Virus record (IMG/VR): IMGVR_UViG_3300028025_002797
Span: 1-33,362 of that record
Reading direction: 5' to 3' (one strand)
From: a virus
DNA: 33,362 nucleotides
Position numbers and translations under genes: made by a program. The notes under the pieces are model-generated. The model ran no database searches, was not told the origin of the DNA, and worked only from the letters and a program-made list of their open reading frames with translations. Of this stretch, positions 6,791 through 13,615 are shown piece by piece; positions within the stretch are counted from its first letter, which is position 1, and every line of letters starts with the position of its first letter.

Positions 6791-6908
6791 GGTTTAGCCT
6801 GGCTTTCATTAGTCTTCTAATCTTGATCCACAGCGCAATGATTCGGCGCTGGTGGTAACGATACTCAAAGACATTCCAGCGTCTTCTGATCCCTAGGTGC
6901 TTTCCCAT
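6783..6908 (-). CDS. Highly basic microprotein, 41 residues
   Basis: Translation from the ATG at 6906-6908 gives a peptide in which about a third of residues are Arg, Lys or His (GIRRRWNVFEYRYHQRRI). Its ATG overlaps the upstream TAA (TAATG) and its stop overlaps the next start by 8 bases, the same coupling as its neighbours. It may bind nucleic acid; no family recognised. Confidence 0.55.
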   Translation of the reverse strand: MGKHLGIRRRWNVFEYRYHQRRIIALWIKIRRLMKARLNHE

Positions 6909-7102
6909 TAGGATTCCTCGACAATCTGGACAATCTTTTCTATTGTTTCTGTACCCATACAGAAACTAAGCACGGCATCATTGAGTATGTTGTAGATAAT
7001 CATTTCCCGCAGGTGTTCCGCCATCTCTTTTGCTCCGCGCTCGTAGCCCTTTGCGTAGATTTTGGCTTCTTTGTTTGCCTCAGCTAGATTGAATAGCCTC
7101 AT
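6908..7102 (-). CDS. Small helical protein of the YxxG paralogue set
   Basis: I start at the ATG at 7100-7102, which follows GGAAGGGACC. The 64-residue product has AKGYERGAKEMAEHL, a Y-x-x-G-x-x-x-E motif that recurs in the four similar genes at 7225-7999. Two amphipathic helices are likely. Function unknown. Confidence 0.65.
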   Translation of the reverse strand: MRLFNLAEANKEAKIYAKGYERGAKEMAEHLREMIIYNILNDAVLSFCMGTETIEKIVQIVEES

Positions 7103-7232
7103 TTGGGTCCCTTCCGTATTTCTTCTGTATTGCCAGCAAGCCATCCTCTATGGCCTGAAGGTCCTGTGCAATGCTGTCTAGCTCAATGGCTACCAGCTCT
7201 AACTTTGTTTCAGTTGTGAAATCCTCATCCAT
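7080..7232 (-). CDS. Small acidic helical protein, 50 residues
   Basis: The frame from the ATG at 7230-7232 encodes an acidic helix (LELVAIELDSIAQDLQAIED). SD AGGGAGAAG precedes it. It overlaps the downstream gene by 23 bases and its start overlaps the upstream stop by 8. No family recognised. Confidence 0.6.
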   Translation of the reverse strand: MDEDFTTETKLELVAIELDSIAQDLQAIEDGLLAIQKKYGRDPNEAIQSS

Positions 7233-7401
7233 TGTTCTTCTCCCTTATGTCTTGACGCTGTAGGTATTCGATCTCGCTTGCTATGTCTTCTGAAGTGATG
7301 TCTACTTGTTCCAAAAAATGCTGCTGTATGTACTCAAGAATCTGATTGCGAGCATAATCTTTGCCAGCCGCATACCCTCTGGAATAATCGGTGTCAGCCA
7401 T
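7225..7401 (-). CDS. Small helical protein of the YxxG paralogue set
   Basis: A 58-residue protein with YSRGYAAGKDYARNQILEYI, aligning with the repeated Y-x-x-G-x-x-x-G-x-x-x-x-x-x-I-L core of its neighbours. SD GGGAGAGA is good. The stop overlaps the next ATG as ATGGATGA. Function unknown. Confidence 0.6.
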   Translation of the reverse strand: MADTDYSRGYAAGKDYARNQILEYIQQHFLEQVDITSEDIASEIEYLQRQDIREKNNG

Positions 7402-7603
7402 TTATCTCTCCCTTTATCTCTTTGATGATGAAATCAAAAGCGTTAGTCCAGGACTGGCATCCTTCGCAATCACACTTAGTTTCCTGCTCGTGCTGCTCTA
7501 ACAGCTTGACAATGTTCTGTTGTTCTTCTTTTCTACCAAAGCTGTAGCCACTCTTGAAGGCTCTAATTGAGGTAGTTGCAATGATGTCTTGTAGGTCACT
7601 CAT
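7394..7603 (-). CDS. YxxG paralogue with a CxCxxC site
   Basis: The 69-residue protein contains FKSGYSFGRKEEQQNIVKLL, the family core, and then CDCEGC, which could bind a metal. It has an 8-base overlap with the downstream paralogue and an ATGA-type overlap upstream. Function unknown. Confidence 0.65.
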   Translation of the reverse strand: MSDLQDIIATTSIRAFKSGYSFGRKEEQQNIVKLLEQHEQETKCDCEGCQSWTNAFDFIIKEIKGEING

Positions 7604-7794
7604 AGTTCTACCTTCGGTCTACGATCAATGTGGTTTAGGTGGTCATGGATAATGTTGCATGTTGCAGCATCTAGCCACCTGCTTAGTCGGAACGAATCAA
7701 TCAATGACTCAACAGCCATTTGCTCGTCTCGTCTGCCCTGGTTGTAGGCAGCTAATTTATCTACTGGATATAGAAAAGACAGAATCCGTCTCAA
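7600..7794 (-). CDS. Small helical protein of the YxxG paralogue set
   Basis: I prefer the TTG start at 7792-7794 because GAAGGG lies six bases before it; an upstream in-frame TTG lacks an SD. The product (64 residues) has AAYNQGRRDEQMAVESLI, the family core with one Gly replaced. It overlaps the upstream gene by about 38 bases and the downstream gene as ATGA. Confidence 0.55.
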   Translation of the reverse strand: MRRILSFLYPVDKLAAYNQGRRDEQMAVESLIDSFRLSRWLDAATCNIIHDHLNHIDRRPKVEL

Positions 7795-7999
7795 TTTGTA
7801 TCCCTTCAATTAGGTCAGCAATAATTTTTGTTGCTTTGGTAGGTGTCGGGTATGCGGCATTGATAAGTCGCAACACTTCTTCCCTCATCAGCCTTCTGCC
7901 GATTGCGATTCCCTCAGCTTGAGCAACTCCGTGGTTGTACTGGTGTGGGTTGAAATCGCTCATGTCTAAGTCAATTTGTAGTGGTGAGTCTGTTGGCAT
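7757..7999 (-). CDS. Small helical protein of the YxxG paralogue set
   Basis: The ATG at 7997-7999 overlaps the TAA of the winged-helix gene (TAATG), so I start there (80 residues). It carries HQYNHGVAQAEGIAIGRRLM and then a second helix. It is the promoter-proximal member of five similar small genes. Function unknown. Confidence 0.65.
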   Translation of the reverse strand: MPTDSPLQIDLDMSDFNPHQYNHGVAQAEGIAIGRRLMREEVLRLINAAYPTPTKATKIIADLIEGIQIETDSVFSISSR

Positions 8000-8292
8000 T
8001 AGTTCCTTCCCCAAACAATCATTTGACGGTTTGATGCCGATTTATCTCTCTTGCCCGTGTCTTTCACGAGTCCAAGCTTTACTAGCTCAGCACGGCGTGA
8101 CCGAATACCAGACTCGCTGGCTCTCGGTGCTTTGTTTTGTCTGACTAGCTTTGAGTAGTTTGCAACCAGTTGCATGTCTGACTGGTGCTTGCGTAGCAGA
8201 CTCAGAATGGCCTGCTTAGTTTTGTTTACATCCTTCACTGACCTAGCAGCATCGTGCGATGTCTGTGGATCAGTCCTTCTTGCCTGTGGCAT
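7999..8292 (-). CDS. Winged-helix DNA-binding protein
   Basis: The 97-residue protein begins with RRTDPQTSHDAARS and has a wHTH core ending SGIRSRRAELVKLGLV, then a basic wing and a terminal IVWGRN. This layout is common in actinophage early regions and is annotated as an HTH DNA-binding protein. SD AGAGGG precedes the ATG. Its target is unknown; it may regulate the small genes that follow. Confidence 0.75.
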   Translation of the reverse strand: MPQARRTDPQTSHDAARSVKDVNKTKQAILSLLRKHQSDMQLVANYSKLVRQNKAPRASESGIRSRRAELVKLGLVKDTGKRDKSASNRQMIVWGRN

Positions 8293-8334
8293 TTTCCCTC
8301 TTTCCCTTATGTCAGCTATTTAGCTAACAAGATG

Positions 8335-8363
8335 AAAATAGCAAAAAATCACAGAAAAAGCAA
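8335..8363 (-). promoter_or_regulatory. Candidate leftward promoter before the winged-helix gene
   Basis: In the leftward sense TTGCTT (8358-8363) and TATTTT (8335-8340) are 17 bases apart, in an AT-rich gap of about 85 bases between rusA and the winged-helix gene. The -35 matches the consensus at three of six positions, so this is only a candidate. Confidence 0.35.
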
Positions 8364-8376
8364 GATTTAGGTATTT

Positions 8377-8799
8377 TTATTCTTCGGCGTGTCGGATAGC
8401 CCTGACCTCGATGGTTGCGCCTGGTTCTATCCCTTGGGCATACAGCTTGCGAGCGCTAATACGGACTATGCGGGAGTCATCGGCATAGACACCAGCTATA
8501 GCCAAAGCGTCTCCGACTGCTCTGATTAGTTTGTCAAGTCAGAGATCGGGGGCTACAGATGGCAACCCCCGACTCACGGATTTTCCTTTCGGCATGTAGA
8601 AGTTCACGATTAGCTCAACTGGCTCATCTAATGGAACCCAGCCTTGGGGCAGGTTCTCAATGCAGGTATTGACAATGGCTGTGCGCCAAGCCTTGTGTTT
8701 CTTGGAATTGACTTGAACAATACGCCCATTCATAATGGCGTGCGAGCCTTGTGAGGCTGGGTCTCCAGTCACGGAGATTGTGAAGTTAGTTTCTGACAT
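8377..8799 (-). pseudogene. rusA: RusA-type Holliday-junction resolvase with in-frame TGA
   Basis: Reading through the TGA at 8539-8541 gives a 140-codon frame that looks like a full RusA. Before it are GDPASQGSH and the N-terminal strand-helix region ending SVAPDL; after it, in the same frame, come LDKLIRAVGDAL and GVYADDSRIV. RusA enzymes normally have an uninterrupted PDLDKL here, whose aspartates bind the catalytic metal. The DNA looks like PDLDKL with six extra bases that create the TGA. It is a broken gene, a readthrough gene, or an assembly error. Confidence 0.75.
8539..8799 (-). CDS. RusA N-terminal fragment as terminated
   Basis: If the TGA at 8539-8541 is obeyed, only 86 residues are made, stopping within the PDLDKL metal-binding motif. 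This product lacks the third catalytic aspartate region (YADDSRIV) and should not be active. Its ATG overlaps the stop region of the small membrane gene upstream, so translation is probably coupled. Confidence 0.6.
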   Translation of the reverse strand: MSETNFTISVTGDPASQGSHAIMNGRIVQVNSKKHKAWRTAIVNTCIENLPQGWVPLDEPVELIVNFYMPKGKSVSRGLPSVAPDL

Positions 8800-8947
8800 A
8801 AATCATCCAGGCGGCACTGAGGCCAGCCCAGATGTAAAAGAGTCCAACGGCGACTCCCGCCACATTCCAGAATCCCTCTGCTGTCTTAGATAGGTTTAGC
8901 AGAAGCAATCCAGTAGATGACGGGAGAAGCCATTGAACGATTCTCAA
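8786..8947 (-). CDS. Putative 53-residue membrane protein
   Basis: This frame opens at a TTG that overlaps the TGA of the SSB-like gene (TTGA) and closes 14 bases inside rusA. It encodes two hydrophobic stretches (LLPSSTGLLLLNLS and GVAVGLFYIWAGLSAAWMI). A GAGG lies about ten bases before the TTG. The overlaps and hydrophobicity argue for a gene; the weak start leaves doubt. Confidence 0.5.
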   Translation of the reverse strand: MRIVQWLLPSSTGLLLLNLSKTAEGFWNVAGVAVGLFYIWAGLSAAWMIYVRN

Positions 8948-9255
8948 AAGGGTGTTGCCTCGTGTGTCGGGGCAAAGGTAGGTTCTGAAACTGTCACGAC
9001 TGGGTTATTGATCGCAACTTGAACCTTACGCTTTATTTCGCCTTCTGAATCCCACTCACTAATTTCGTGTGAGTAGAGTCCTTTTGCTTTTACCTCATCG
9101 CCAACTTTTAGAGTTGTTGTTGGGGTGCTTAGCCAAACCGTAAAGTATGCGTTTACTTCTTTGCCTGCTTTGTTTGTGTAAGTCTCAATGATTTCAAGAC
9201 CCTTGTTTTCCCAGAAAATCCTGCCGATTTTCCCTTTTACTTCGATGGAAGCCAT
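8944..9255 (-). CDS. ssb: SSB-like single-stranded-DNA-binding protein
   Basis: This 103-residue protein has the pattern of an OB fold: KGKIGRIFWENKGLEII, then KAGKEVNAYFTVWLS, KVGDEVKAKGLYS, and a final VAINNPVVTV strand. It ends in ATPF, like the Pro-Phe tip that bacterial SSB uses to bind partner proteins, but without the long acidic tail. It lies in the replication block, as expected. SD AAAGG is good. Confidence 0.65.
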   Translation of the reverse strand: MASIEVKGKIGRIFWENKGLEIIETYTNKAGKEVNAYFTVWLSTPTTTLKVGDEVKAKGLYSHEISEWDSEGEIKRKVQVAINNPVVTVSEPTFAPTHEATPF

Positions 9256-9282
9256 TGCTGCCTTTCTCTCTTTTCTTTTAGT

Positions 9283-9561
9283 TTAGTCATCCACTTGGAT
9301 AACATGCTCAGCATTTACGCAGTCTATGTGACCACACTTGCGTAATCCTGGCAATACTGGGTGTCCTTCGTAAATTGGAACAGTTAGCGTCTCTCGGTCA
9401 AACTCGCCCTGCCAAGTGACGCACTTCTGGCTACCGTACTTGATAACCAGAGACTTACGCATCCGACAGGAGAAGCACCGAAGGTCGTTTCTATTGCGCT
9501 TTTGGGCATTGATAGTCCATGTAGACCCACAGCGCGAACAGATTGCTTTGTTCTCATCCAC
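9283..9561 (-). CDS. Zinc-finger protein with HNH_3-like loop
   Basis: A 92-residue protein with CSRCG near residue 8 and CFSC near residue 29, then PGLRKCGHIDCVNAEHV near the C-terminus. The last motif resembles the zinc loop of HNH_3 nucleases and that of the 3841-4089 product. It starts at a GTG; no ATG fits. Probably a DNA-binding protein or degenerate nuclease. Confidence 0.65.
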   Translation of the reverse strand: MDENKAICSRCGSTWTINAQKRNRNDLRCFSCRMRKSLVIKYGSQKCVTWQGEFDRETLTVPIYEGHPVLPGLRKCGHIDCVNAEHVIQVDD

Positions 9562-9565
9562 AAAC

Positions 9566-9931
9566 CTACTTTAGCAATCCAGCTTGTTGAGCAGCCGTTT
9601 TGCAACACGGGTCGCAAAGCAACAGCCCAATGCCGTGCTGACACTTAGGCATACGAGAACCGAATGTCAGGGGCTTTTCCTTGAATTGCTCAGCTCTCTG
9701 TTCTTCGGACTTCTTACGATCTTGGATTGACTTTGCCTTGCCCAAGATGTGCTTTGGCTCTATGTACTGAATTGCGCTGTCCCGCTGAGCCTCAATGACT
9801 GCCTGTTTAGCCACAGGATAGTCCAAGAAGCCTAGGACCTCGTGCCAAGCCATAATCTTCTCGCCAGAGATTTTGCGCCCGTCTACAAGGCTTAGAAACT
9901 CTATTAGTTCTGCTGTCTCAGTCTTTTGCAT
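9566..9931 (-). CDS. Helicase-loader/replisome-organiser-like protein
   Basis: The N-terminal 70 residues (ELIEFLSLVDGRKISGEKIM, AWHEVLGFLDYPVAKQAV, YIEPKHILGKAK) follow the pattern of an actinophage family coded next to the replication initiator and thought to load or organise the replisome. The C-terminus has a CQHG...CDPCC cluster that likely binds zinc. It overlaps the initiator gene by 14 bases. The helicase-loader role is inferred. Confidence 0.6.
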   Translation of the reverse strand: MQKTETAELIEFLSLVDGRKISGEKIMAWHEVLGFLDYPVAKQAVIEAQRDSAIQYIEPKHILGKAKSIQDRKKSEEQRAEQFKEKPLTFGSRMPKCQHGIGLLLCDPCCKTAAQQAGLLK

Positions 9932-10580
9932 TTTTTAGAAACTCCCTAATTGCTTTTTTGTTTTCGTCTTCTCTTGAGACTCTAGCTTTTGCTTCGGGTC
10001 TTGTTGTTCTTATCCATCGTTGCCAGGTGCGTGTCCAATCTAGCTGCTTGTTGTCTTTTGGCTTGGACTTCCAGTAGTCCACGAAGTTCAGAGTTGCCTT
10101 GTCAATGTCCACCTGCGGGTGCTTCTCAGTTGCCCAAGATCGCATGTCTTCCGTGACCGAAAAGTCATCTGGGATTTGCGAAGCCTTATTGGTGCTTTCT
10201 TTAGAAATAGTGTTCTTAGTAATAGTCTTCTTTGTGTCCTGTTTTCCGTGCGCGGTTTTCACCGTGACGGGGTTTTGGAACGGGTCAGCAGTTGTCCAAA
10301 GATAATCGGCAAATGTGCCGTCTTCGTTGTGAAGCTGGTCCGCAGAGCGCGTTAGGTAGCCAAAGGTTTCTAGTTCCTCTACAGCCGACTTGATTGTTCC
10401 AACGCCAGTCTCATTGATTCGGGCGATAGAGCGCAGGCTTAGATTCCAGCCAGGCTTGTGGCTCATAATCTGAGCAAGCAAACCAATCGCCTTTAGGCTT
10501 AGTCGGCTATCTCTAACCCAGTCGTTAGGTATCTGGGTGTAGTGATCATCAAAGCTGTGGTGTCCACGGATTAGTGGCAT
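9918..10580 (-). CDS. Phage replication initiator (winged helix)
   Basis: This 220-residue protein has an N-terminal winged-helix domain (LSLKAIGLLAQIMSHKPGWN, RSIARINETGVGTIKSAVEE), a Lys/Thr/Ser-rich linker, and a C-terminal domain with FVDYWKSKP and LDWTRTWQRWIRTT, typical of DnaD/DnaT-like phage replication proteins. It would bind the origin and recruit helicase. The iteron-like array at 3031-3156 is a possible target, though that link is inference. SD AGAGGG is present. Confidence 0.8.
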   Translation of the reverse strand: MPLIRGHHSFDDHYTQIPNDWVRDSRLSLKAIGLLAQIMSHKPGWNLSLRSIARINETGVGTIKSAVEELETFGYLTRSADQLHNEDGTFADYLWTTADPFQNPVTVKTAHGKQDTKKTITKNTISKESTNKASQIPDDFSVTEDMRSWATEKHPQVDIDKATLNFVDYWKSKPKDNKQLDWTRTWQRWIRTTRPEAKARVSREDENKKAIREFLKNAKD

Positions 10581-10597
10581 CTCTCTTTTCCCTCTTT

Positions 10598-10939
10598 CTA
10601 GTCCGCTTCTTTGTGCGGGTTCACTTTCGTTCTTCCAAACTCATCATCTAACAAGTACCAACCATTTGCCAAGTACACAGGAACTTTTTTAGGGTCCTGA
10701 CCTGCTGTCAGTTTCCAACCGAAGTCCCTGCCCATCTGAGCAAAGGTAGCATTTGACTCTAACTCCCCATTTGCCCTACTGCAAATCAAGATTATGTTTG
10801 ACGGAACATCTCGTTCTTTGGAACCGCCCATCCCACGATTTTGCCTGTGGTGGGGCGAAACAGTATCGTCATCTGTCCCACAATGGCAACAGATTCCTTC
10901 ATCCCTTTTGATGTACTTTTGAAACTCTTTGCTATTCAT
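10598..10939 (-). CDS. HNH-type nuclease-like protein
   Basis: This 113-residue protein has CCHCG near residue 17, SPHHRQNRGMGGSKERD, then SNIILICS, and a C-terminal GWYLLDDEF. This is the order of an actinophage HNH family (HHR-RGMGGS, then a NLI-LC loop), but the second zinc cysteine pair is poor (CSRANGE), so catalysis is uncertain. It lies in the replication block and overlaps its upstream neighbour by 8 bases. Confidence 0.7.
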   Translation of the reverse strand: MNSKEFQKYIKRDEGICCHCGTDDDTVSPHHRQNRGMGGSKERDVPSNIILICSRANGELESNATFAQMGRDFGWKLTAGQDPKKVPVYLANGWYLLDDEFGRTKVNPHKEAD

Positions 10940-11150
10940 CTTCCCACGGGTCGTATTTCTTTGCAGGTAGGTCTAGTCCTGTGCCAGTGTAATCAGCAGA
11001 AAAACCGATAGTTGAGCTAGTTTCGTAGTCTCGTGTTTCGGATTCAGCTTCCTGACAATGATGCTTTCTACGCCACTCTCGGACTAGGGTTATCCCCTTG
11101 GCCTCATCCGTTTTGAACTTGGCCCCGCATGAGCAGGTTTCAGCAATCAC
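10932..11150 (-). CDS. Small zinc-binding protein
   Basis: A 72-residue acidic protein. CSCGAKF near residue 6 and RKHHC near residue 28 could form one zinc site; the rest is polar and probably flexible, ending in WEDE. It begins at a GTG because the frame is closed two codons upstream. Function unknown. Confidence 0.6.
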   Translation of the reverse strand: MIAETCSCGAKFKTDEAKGITLVREWRRKHHCQEAESETRDYETSSTIGFSADYTGTGLDLPAKKYDPWEDE

Positions 11151-11166
11151 CTTTCAAGGCTACCAG

Positions 11167-11505
11167 CTAGGGTGTTCGCCACTGAAGCTCGACATTTTTG
11201 GACATAACAGCCATCATTGTTGCTTGGTCTGACAGGGTTTTCATCTTGGTTTTGACCCTGTTGAACTCGGCTCTGGCTAGGTCAGCTTGTAGCTTTGCGT
11301 CTACTGACTGCAACTTAGCCACGGCTTGACGATCTGCCACCGTGCCTTGGTTGTTTATGAAAGCTAGTGAGACAGCCTTGTCGTAGGCAGCTTCGGCATC
11401 TGCCATTTTGCACTCAGCGTCATAGAGGGCATTACTGCCCTTGTCCATCTCCGCTGTTAGTCTCTGAAGCTCCTGGATGATGTGAGTCGGTGAAATAATC
11501 TCCAT
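11167..11505 (-). CDS. Coiled-coil protein next to the annealing protein
   Basis: A 112-residue helical protein with long heptads rich in Ala, Leu and Lys (LYDAECKMADAEAAYDKAV; LQADLARAEFNRVKTKMK) and a C-terminal VELQWRTP. Small coiled-coil proteins of this type commonly sit beside single-strand annealing proteins in actinophages. SD GAGAGAGG is good. Molecular role unknown. Confidence 0.75.
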   Translation of the reverse strand: MEIISPTHIIQELQRLTAEMDKGSNALYDAECKMADAEAAYDKAVSLAFINNQGTVADRQAVAKLQSVDAKLQADLARAEFNRVKTKMKTLSDQATMMAVMSKNVELQWRTP

Positions 11506-11662
11506 TTTTTAGCCTCTCTCCTTTTTCCCTCTGAAGCAGCCACATCTTGTCCACCGTGGCGTAGTTTCCCCTACCCATTTGCTCATGCAGACACTCCTGA
11601 ACTTCCATCAGTGAGGCTATTAGGATTCGCATTTCCAGATGATCCATTGGCAATTTCGGCAA
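11432..11662 (-). CDS. Possible overlapping small protein
   Basis: This frame overlaps the annealing gene by 80 bases and the coiled-coil gene by 74. The middle (MEVQECLHEQMGRGNYATVD, KMWLLQREKGERLKNG) reads like a real helical protein, but no SD marks a start; internal ATGs at about 11632 or 11611 would reduce the overlap. A competing 25-residue frame at 11509-11586 fills the same gap. Treat as unproven. Confidence 0.28.
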   Translation of the reverse strand: MPKLPMDHLEMRILIASLMEVQECLHEQMGRGNYATVDKMWLLQREKGERLKNGDYFTDSHHPGASETNSGDGQGQ

Positions 11663-12143
11663 TCCTATCTAGCGTGTCTTTTGGTGCGTTTGCAGTTTTG
11701 GCTTCGCTGTATAACAGTCTAAGACCGTCTATGTCATCTCCCATTGATTGAGCCATTACTAGCCAGTCTTTAGCAGGCGCTACTGGTGTCTTGCCTCGTG
11801 CAACCTTTTCCATCTCGGTCCGTGAAGCTCGTTTGTTGCCAGAGTAGTTGGCATTGGCAAGCGCTCGCCCGATTGAGCTGGTCTCACATACCTCAAGGGC
11901 TGATGTAGCTTGAGGACCTTTGCTTGAGTCAATCTCAAACGCCAGTCCAGTTGCTTTAGGCAATCCTTTAGCCTGGTCATCGGCATTAAGGTAGACATAG
12001 CTCTTAGTAACCCAAGTGCCAACTTGTCGGTCCTGAAGCGTGGTGATGTTGTCAGTCACAATACGCCCCTCTGGATTGTCCTTGTACCAGCGTTTGATTC
12101 TTTCTTCTACAGTCTCGTAGTCAGCTAGTGAAAAATTCGGCAA
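11583..12143 (-). CDS. erf: ERF-like single-strand annealing recombinase
   Basis: This 186-residue protein has the conserved plan of phage ERF/Rad52-like annealing proteins: ERIKRWYKDNPEGRIVTD, SYVYLNADD, KATGLAFE, ALEVCETSSIGRALANANY and RASRTEMEKVARG. It starts at a TTG preceded by AAGGG. With the YqaJ exonuclease two genes upstream it forms a two-component recombination system: resection then strand annealing. The C-terminal 40 residues are Ser/Gly/Asn-rich and likely flexible. Confidence 0.8.
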   Translation of the reverse strand: MPNFSLADYETVEERIKRWYKDNPEGRIVTDNITTLQDRQVGTWVTKSYVYLNADDQAKGLPKATGLAFEIDSSKGPQATSALEVCETSSIGRALANANYSGNKRASRTEMEKVARGKTPVAPAKDWLVMAQSMGDDIDGLRLLYSEAKTANAPKDTLDRIAEIANGSSGNANPNSLTDGSSGVSA

Positions 12144-12603
12144 TTTCCCTTACTTCCTTCCATTTTTTTCTTTTTACTATTTGGTGTACCTCGGATGCCG
12201 TAATGCCATACATTTTTGCTAAATCAGTTAGGACAAAACCCCGACCAGACAAAATACGAATCTCAACCACTTCTTCTTTCGTAAGCTTTGCTTGAGAGTG
12301 TTCTTCGCCTTTTTTAGGATTAGTTTTATGTCTTCCTTTGGCAAGCATGTCTTGAACATTTTGTTTACGAGTACCCCACCGAAGATGCTCTGGGTTTAGA
12401 CACGGTGGGTTATCGCATAAGTGCATGACCTCTTGGCCTGTTGCACCAGGACCATAGTGCATTTCTGCACTAAGGCGATGAGTGTATTGCTTCTTACCAT
12501 TTACTGCTTTTTGACCGTAGCCGCCTTTGGATCTTGATTTTGTCCAAACTATGCAACCATTATCAAGAGTTTCAGTGTTTTTTAGTAGCTGTTCGTAATT
12601 CAT
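12121..12603 (-). CDS. HNH homing endonuclease (HNH_3 plus HTH)
   Basis: The N-terminal half has GCIVWTKSRSKGGYGQ, THRLSAEMHYG and the HNH_3 signature VMHLCDNPPCLNPEHLRWGT. The C-terminal half has a helix-turn-helix (LTDLAKMYGITASEVHQI). This is the standard build of free-standing phage homing nucleases. It is wedged between the exonuclease and annealing genes and appears more AT-rich than either, which suggests recent arrival. An in-frame ATG six codons earlier is possible; neither has an SD. Confidence 0.85.
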   Translation of the reverse strand: MNYEQLLKNTETLDNGCIVWTKSRSKGGYGQKAVNGKKQYTHRLSAEMHYGPGATGQEVMHLCDNPPCLNPEHLRWGTRKQNVQDMLAKGRHKTNPKKGEEHSQAKLTKEEVVEIRILSGRGFVLTDLAKMYGITASEVHQIVKRKKWKEVREIAEFFTS

Positions 12604-12639
12604 AAGAAAATGATAACACATAAGTAAAAATGTGCCAGC

Positions 12640-13527
12640 TTATTTCTTTTCGTGATGTAAGTACGGAAGTCCCGCACCCCTAGCTCGCAAGCTAATTCTG
12701 TGTTCGCCGTAGACTAAGCCCCGTTTTTTACCTTCCATAGCAGATAGGACTCTACTCTTTAGCTCGTTTAGTTCCTTTTCAACACGCTCATACTCGTCAA
12801 GTTTGTTGAAGTAATGCATACCCAAATCGTCTAGGTCTATCTCGCCATCTTCAATGTTCGGGTTGAGCTTCTTGACTGTCTCCAGCGTAGAAAGCGAACC
12901 ATCCCACTGAGGCGCTCGCATTTGTACGACATGGTTGCGGAATCGAATCGCAGCAGCAAACAAAGCGTCTGCCTCAAACTGATCCCACTCGATGTCAAAC
13001 TCTTGATAGCTAGAGCCACAGAGCGCAACTAGCTTTGCTTTGCGAATACCGAATACTCGCATGTACCAAAGAACTTGTGCGCGGTAAGACTGTGGAACCT
13101 GTGTCCAGTAGTCTCGACTAAATTTGACTTCAATGATTCCGAACTCACCTGCCTGGTCTGCGTAAAGACCATCTGGGTTTGCTCGCATCCAAGGTTCTTC
13201 TTTGTTAGCCCAAGTTCCTGTTGTGTAGATTTCTAACTCAGGATGTTCCTCAGCAAAGATTTCTAGGATTGGAGCTTCTAGCTTTGTACCAAGTCGCATT
13301 GACATATTTGGCTCAAAGTCATCTGGGATTTGTTTTGTCTTCTTTGCCCATTTGGTGTACGGGCTTTCCCACTGAGACAGTCCTGCGATTGCTCCGATGT
13401 CTGACCCGCCAATAGCGCCAGCTTCATTACGAAGCTCGTGCCATTCATCGGACCCGTTCTCAAAGTCGCCTAGTAGGACTGCATCCTGCAACTCGTTTAT
13501 TACGGTTGGTAGCTTGGTTATAGCCAA
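12640..13527 (-). CDS. YqaJ-type viral recombinase exonuclease
   Basis: This 295-residue protein belongs to the YqaJ/lambda-exonuclease fold: EWHELRNEAGAIGGSDIGAI starts the conserved helix-Ser loop, LGTKLEAPILEIF carries the conserved Glu, and NPDGLYADQAGEFGIIEVKF holds the catalytic Asp and the E-x-K. It degrades one strand of duplex ends so the ERF-like protein can anneal the other. It begins at a TTG seven bases after GAGAGGG and is the first gene of the leftward block, directly below the interlocked promoters. Confidence 0.85.
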   Translation of the reverse strand: MAITKLPTVINELQDAVLLGDFENGSDEWHELRNEAGAIGGSDIGAIAGLSQWESPYTKWAKKTKQIPDDFEPNMSMRLGTKLEAPILEIFAEEHPELEIYTTGTWANKEEPWMRANPDGLYADQAGEFGIIEVKFSRDYWTQVPQSYRAQVLWYMRVFGIRKAKLVALCGSSYQEFDIEWDQFEADALFAAAIRFRNHVVQMRAPQWDGSLSTLETVKKLNPNIEDGEIDLDDLGMHYFNKLDEYERVEKELNELKSRVLSAMEGKKRGLVYGEHRISLRARGAGLPYLHHEKK

Positions 13528-13551
13528 GTGTTTCCCTCTCTTTCATTTGGC

Positions 13552-13585
13552 GTGAATCCCACATCCACTCGGTGTGGGATTTCAC
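13552..13585. promoter_or_regulatory. Inverted repeat, likely operator
   Basis: GTGAATCCCACA (13552-13563) faces TGTGGGATTTCAC (13573-13585), a 12-base palindrome with one extra T. It covers the predicted leftward transcription start and touches the rightward -35. A protein bound here could shut both promoters. It could also act as a hairpin in the exonuclease leader. Confidence 0.6.
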
Positions 13586-13609
13586 ATTAGCGGGTTTTAT
13601 CAGTAATGT
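13581..13609 (+). promoter_or_regulatory. Rightward promoter for whiB
   Basis: TTCACA (13581-13586), a 17-base spacer and TAATGT (13604-13609) lie exactly six bases before the whiB ATG. Transcription would start at or beside the A of ATG, and no SD is present, so whiB mRNA is probably leaderless, as is common in actinobacteria. Confidence 0.6.
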
Positions 13610-13612
13610 AAA
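13584..13612 (-). promoter_or_regulatory. Leftward promoter for the recombination block
   Basis: On the minus strand TTTACA (13607-13612) and TAATGT (13584-13589) are 17 bases apart. Each box of this promoter overlaps a box of the rightward promoter, so RNA polymerase cannot occupy both. Predicted start is near 13577, about 50 bases before the exonuclease TTG. Confidence 0.6.
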
Positions 13613-13615
13613 TCT

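Noticed and set aside
11509-11586. 25-codon frame starting at an ATGA overlap after the annealing gene
   Set aside because: Composition is improbable (Trp, Cys and Arg rich, no hydrophobic core) and it competes with a more protein-like frame in the same gap; neither is certain.
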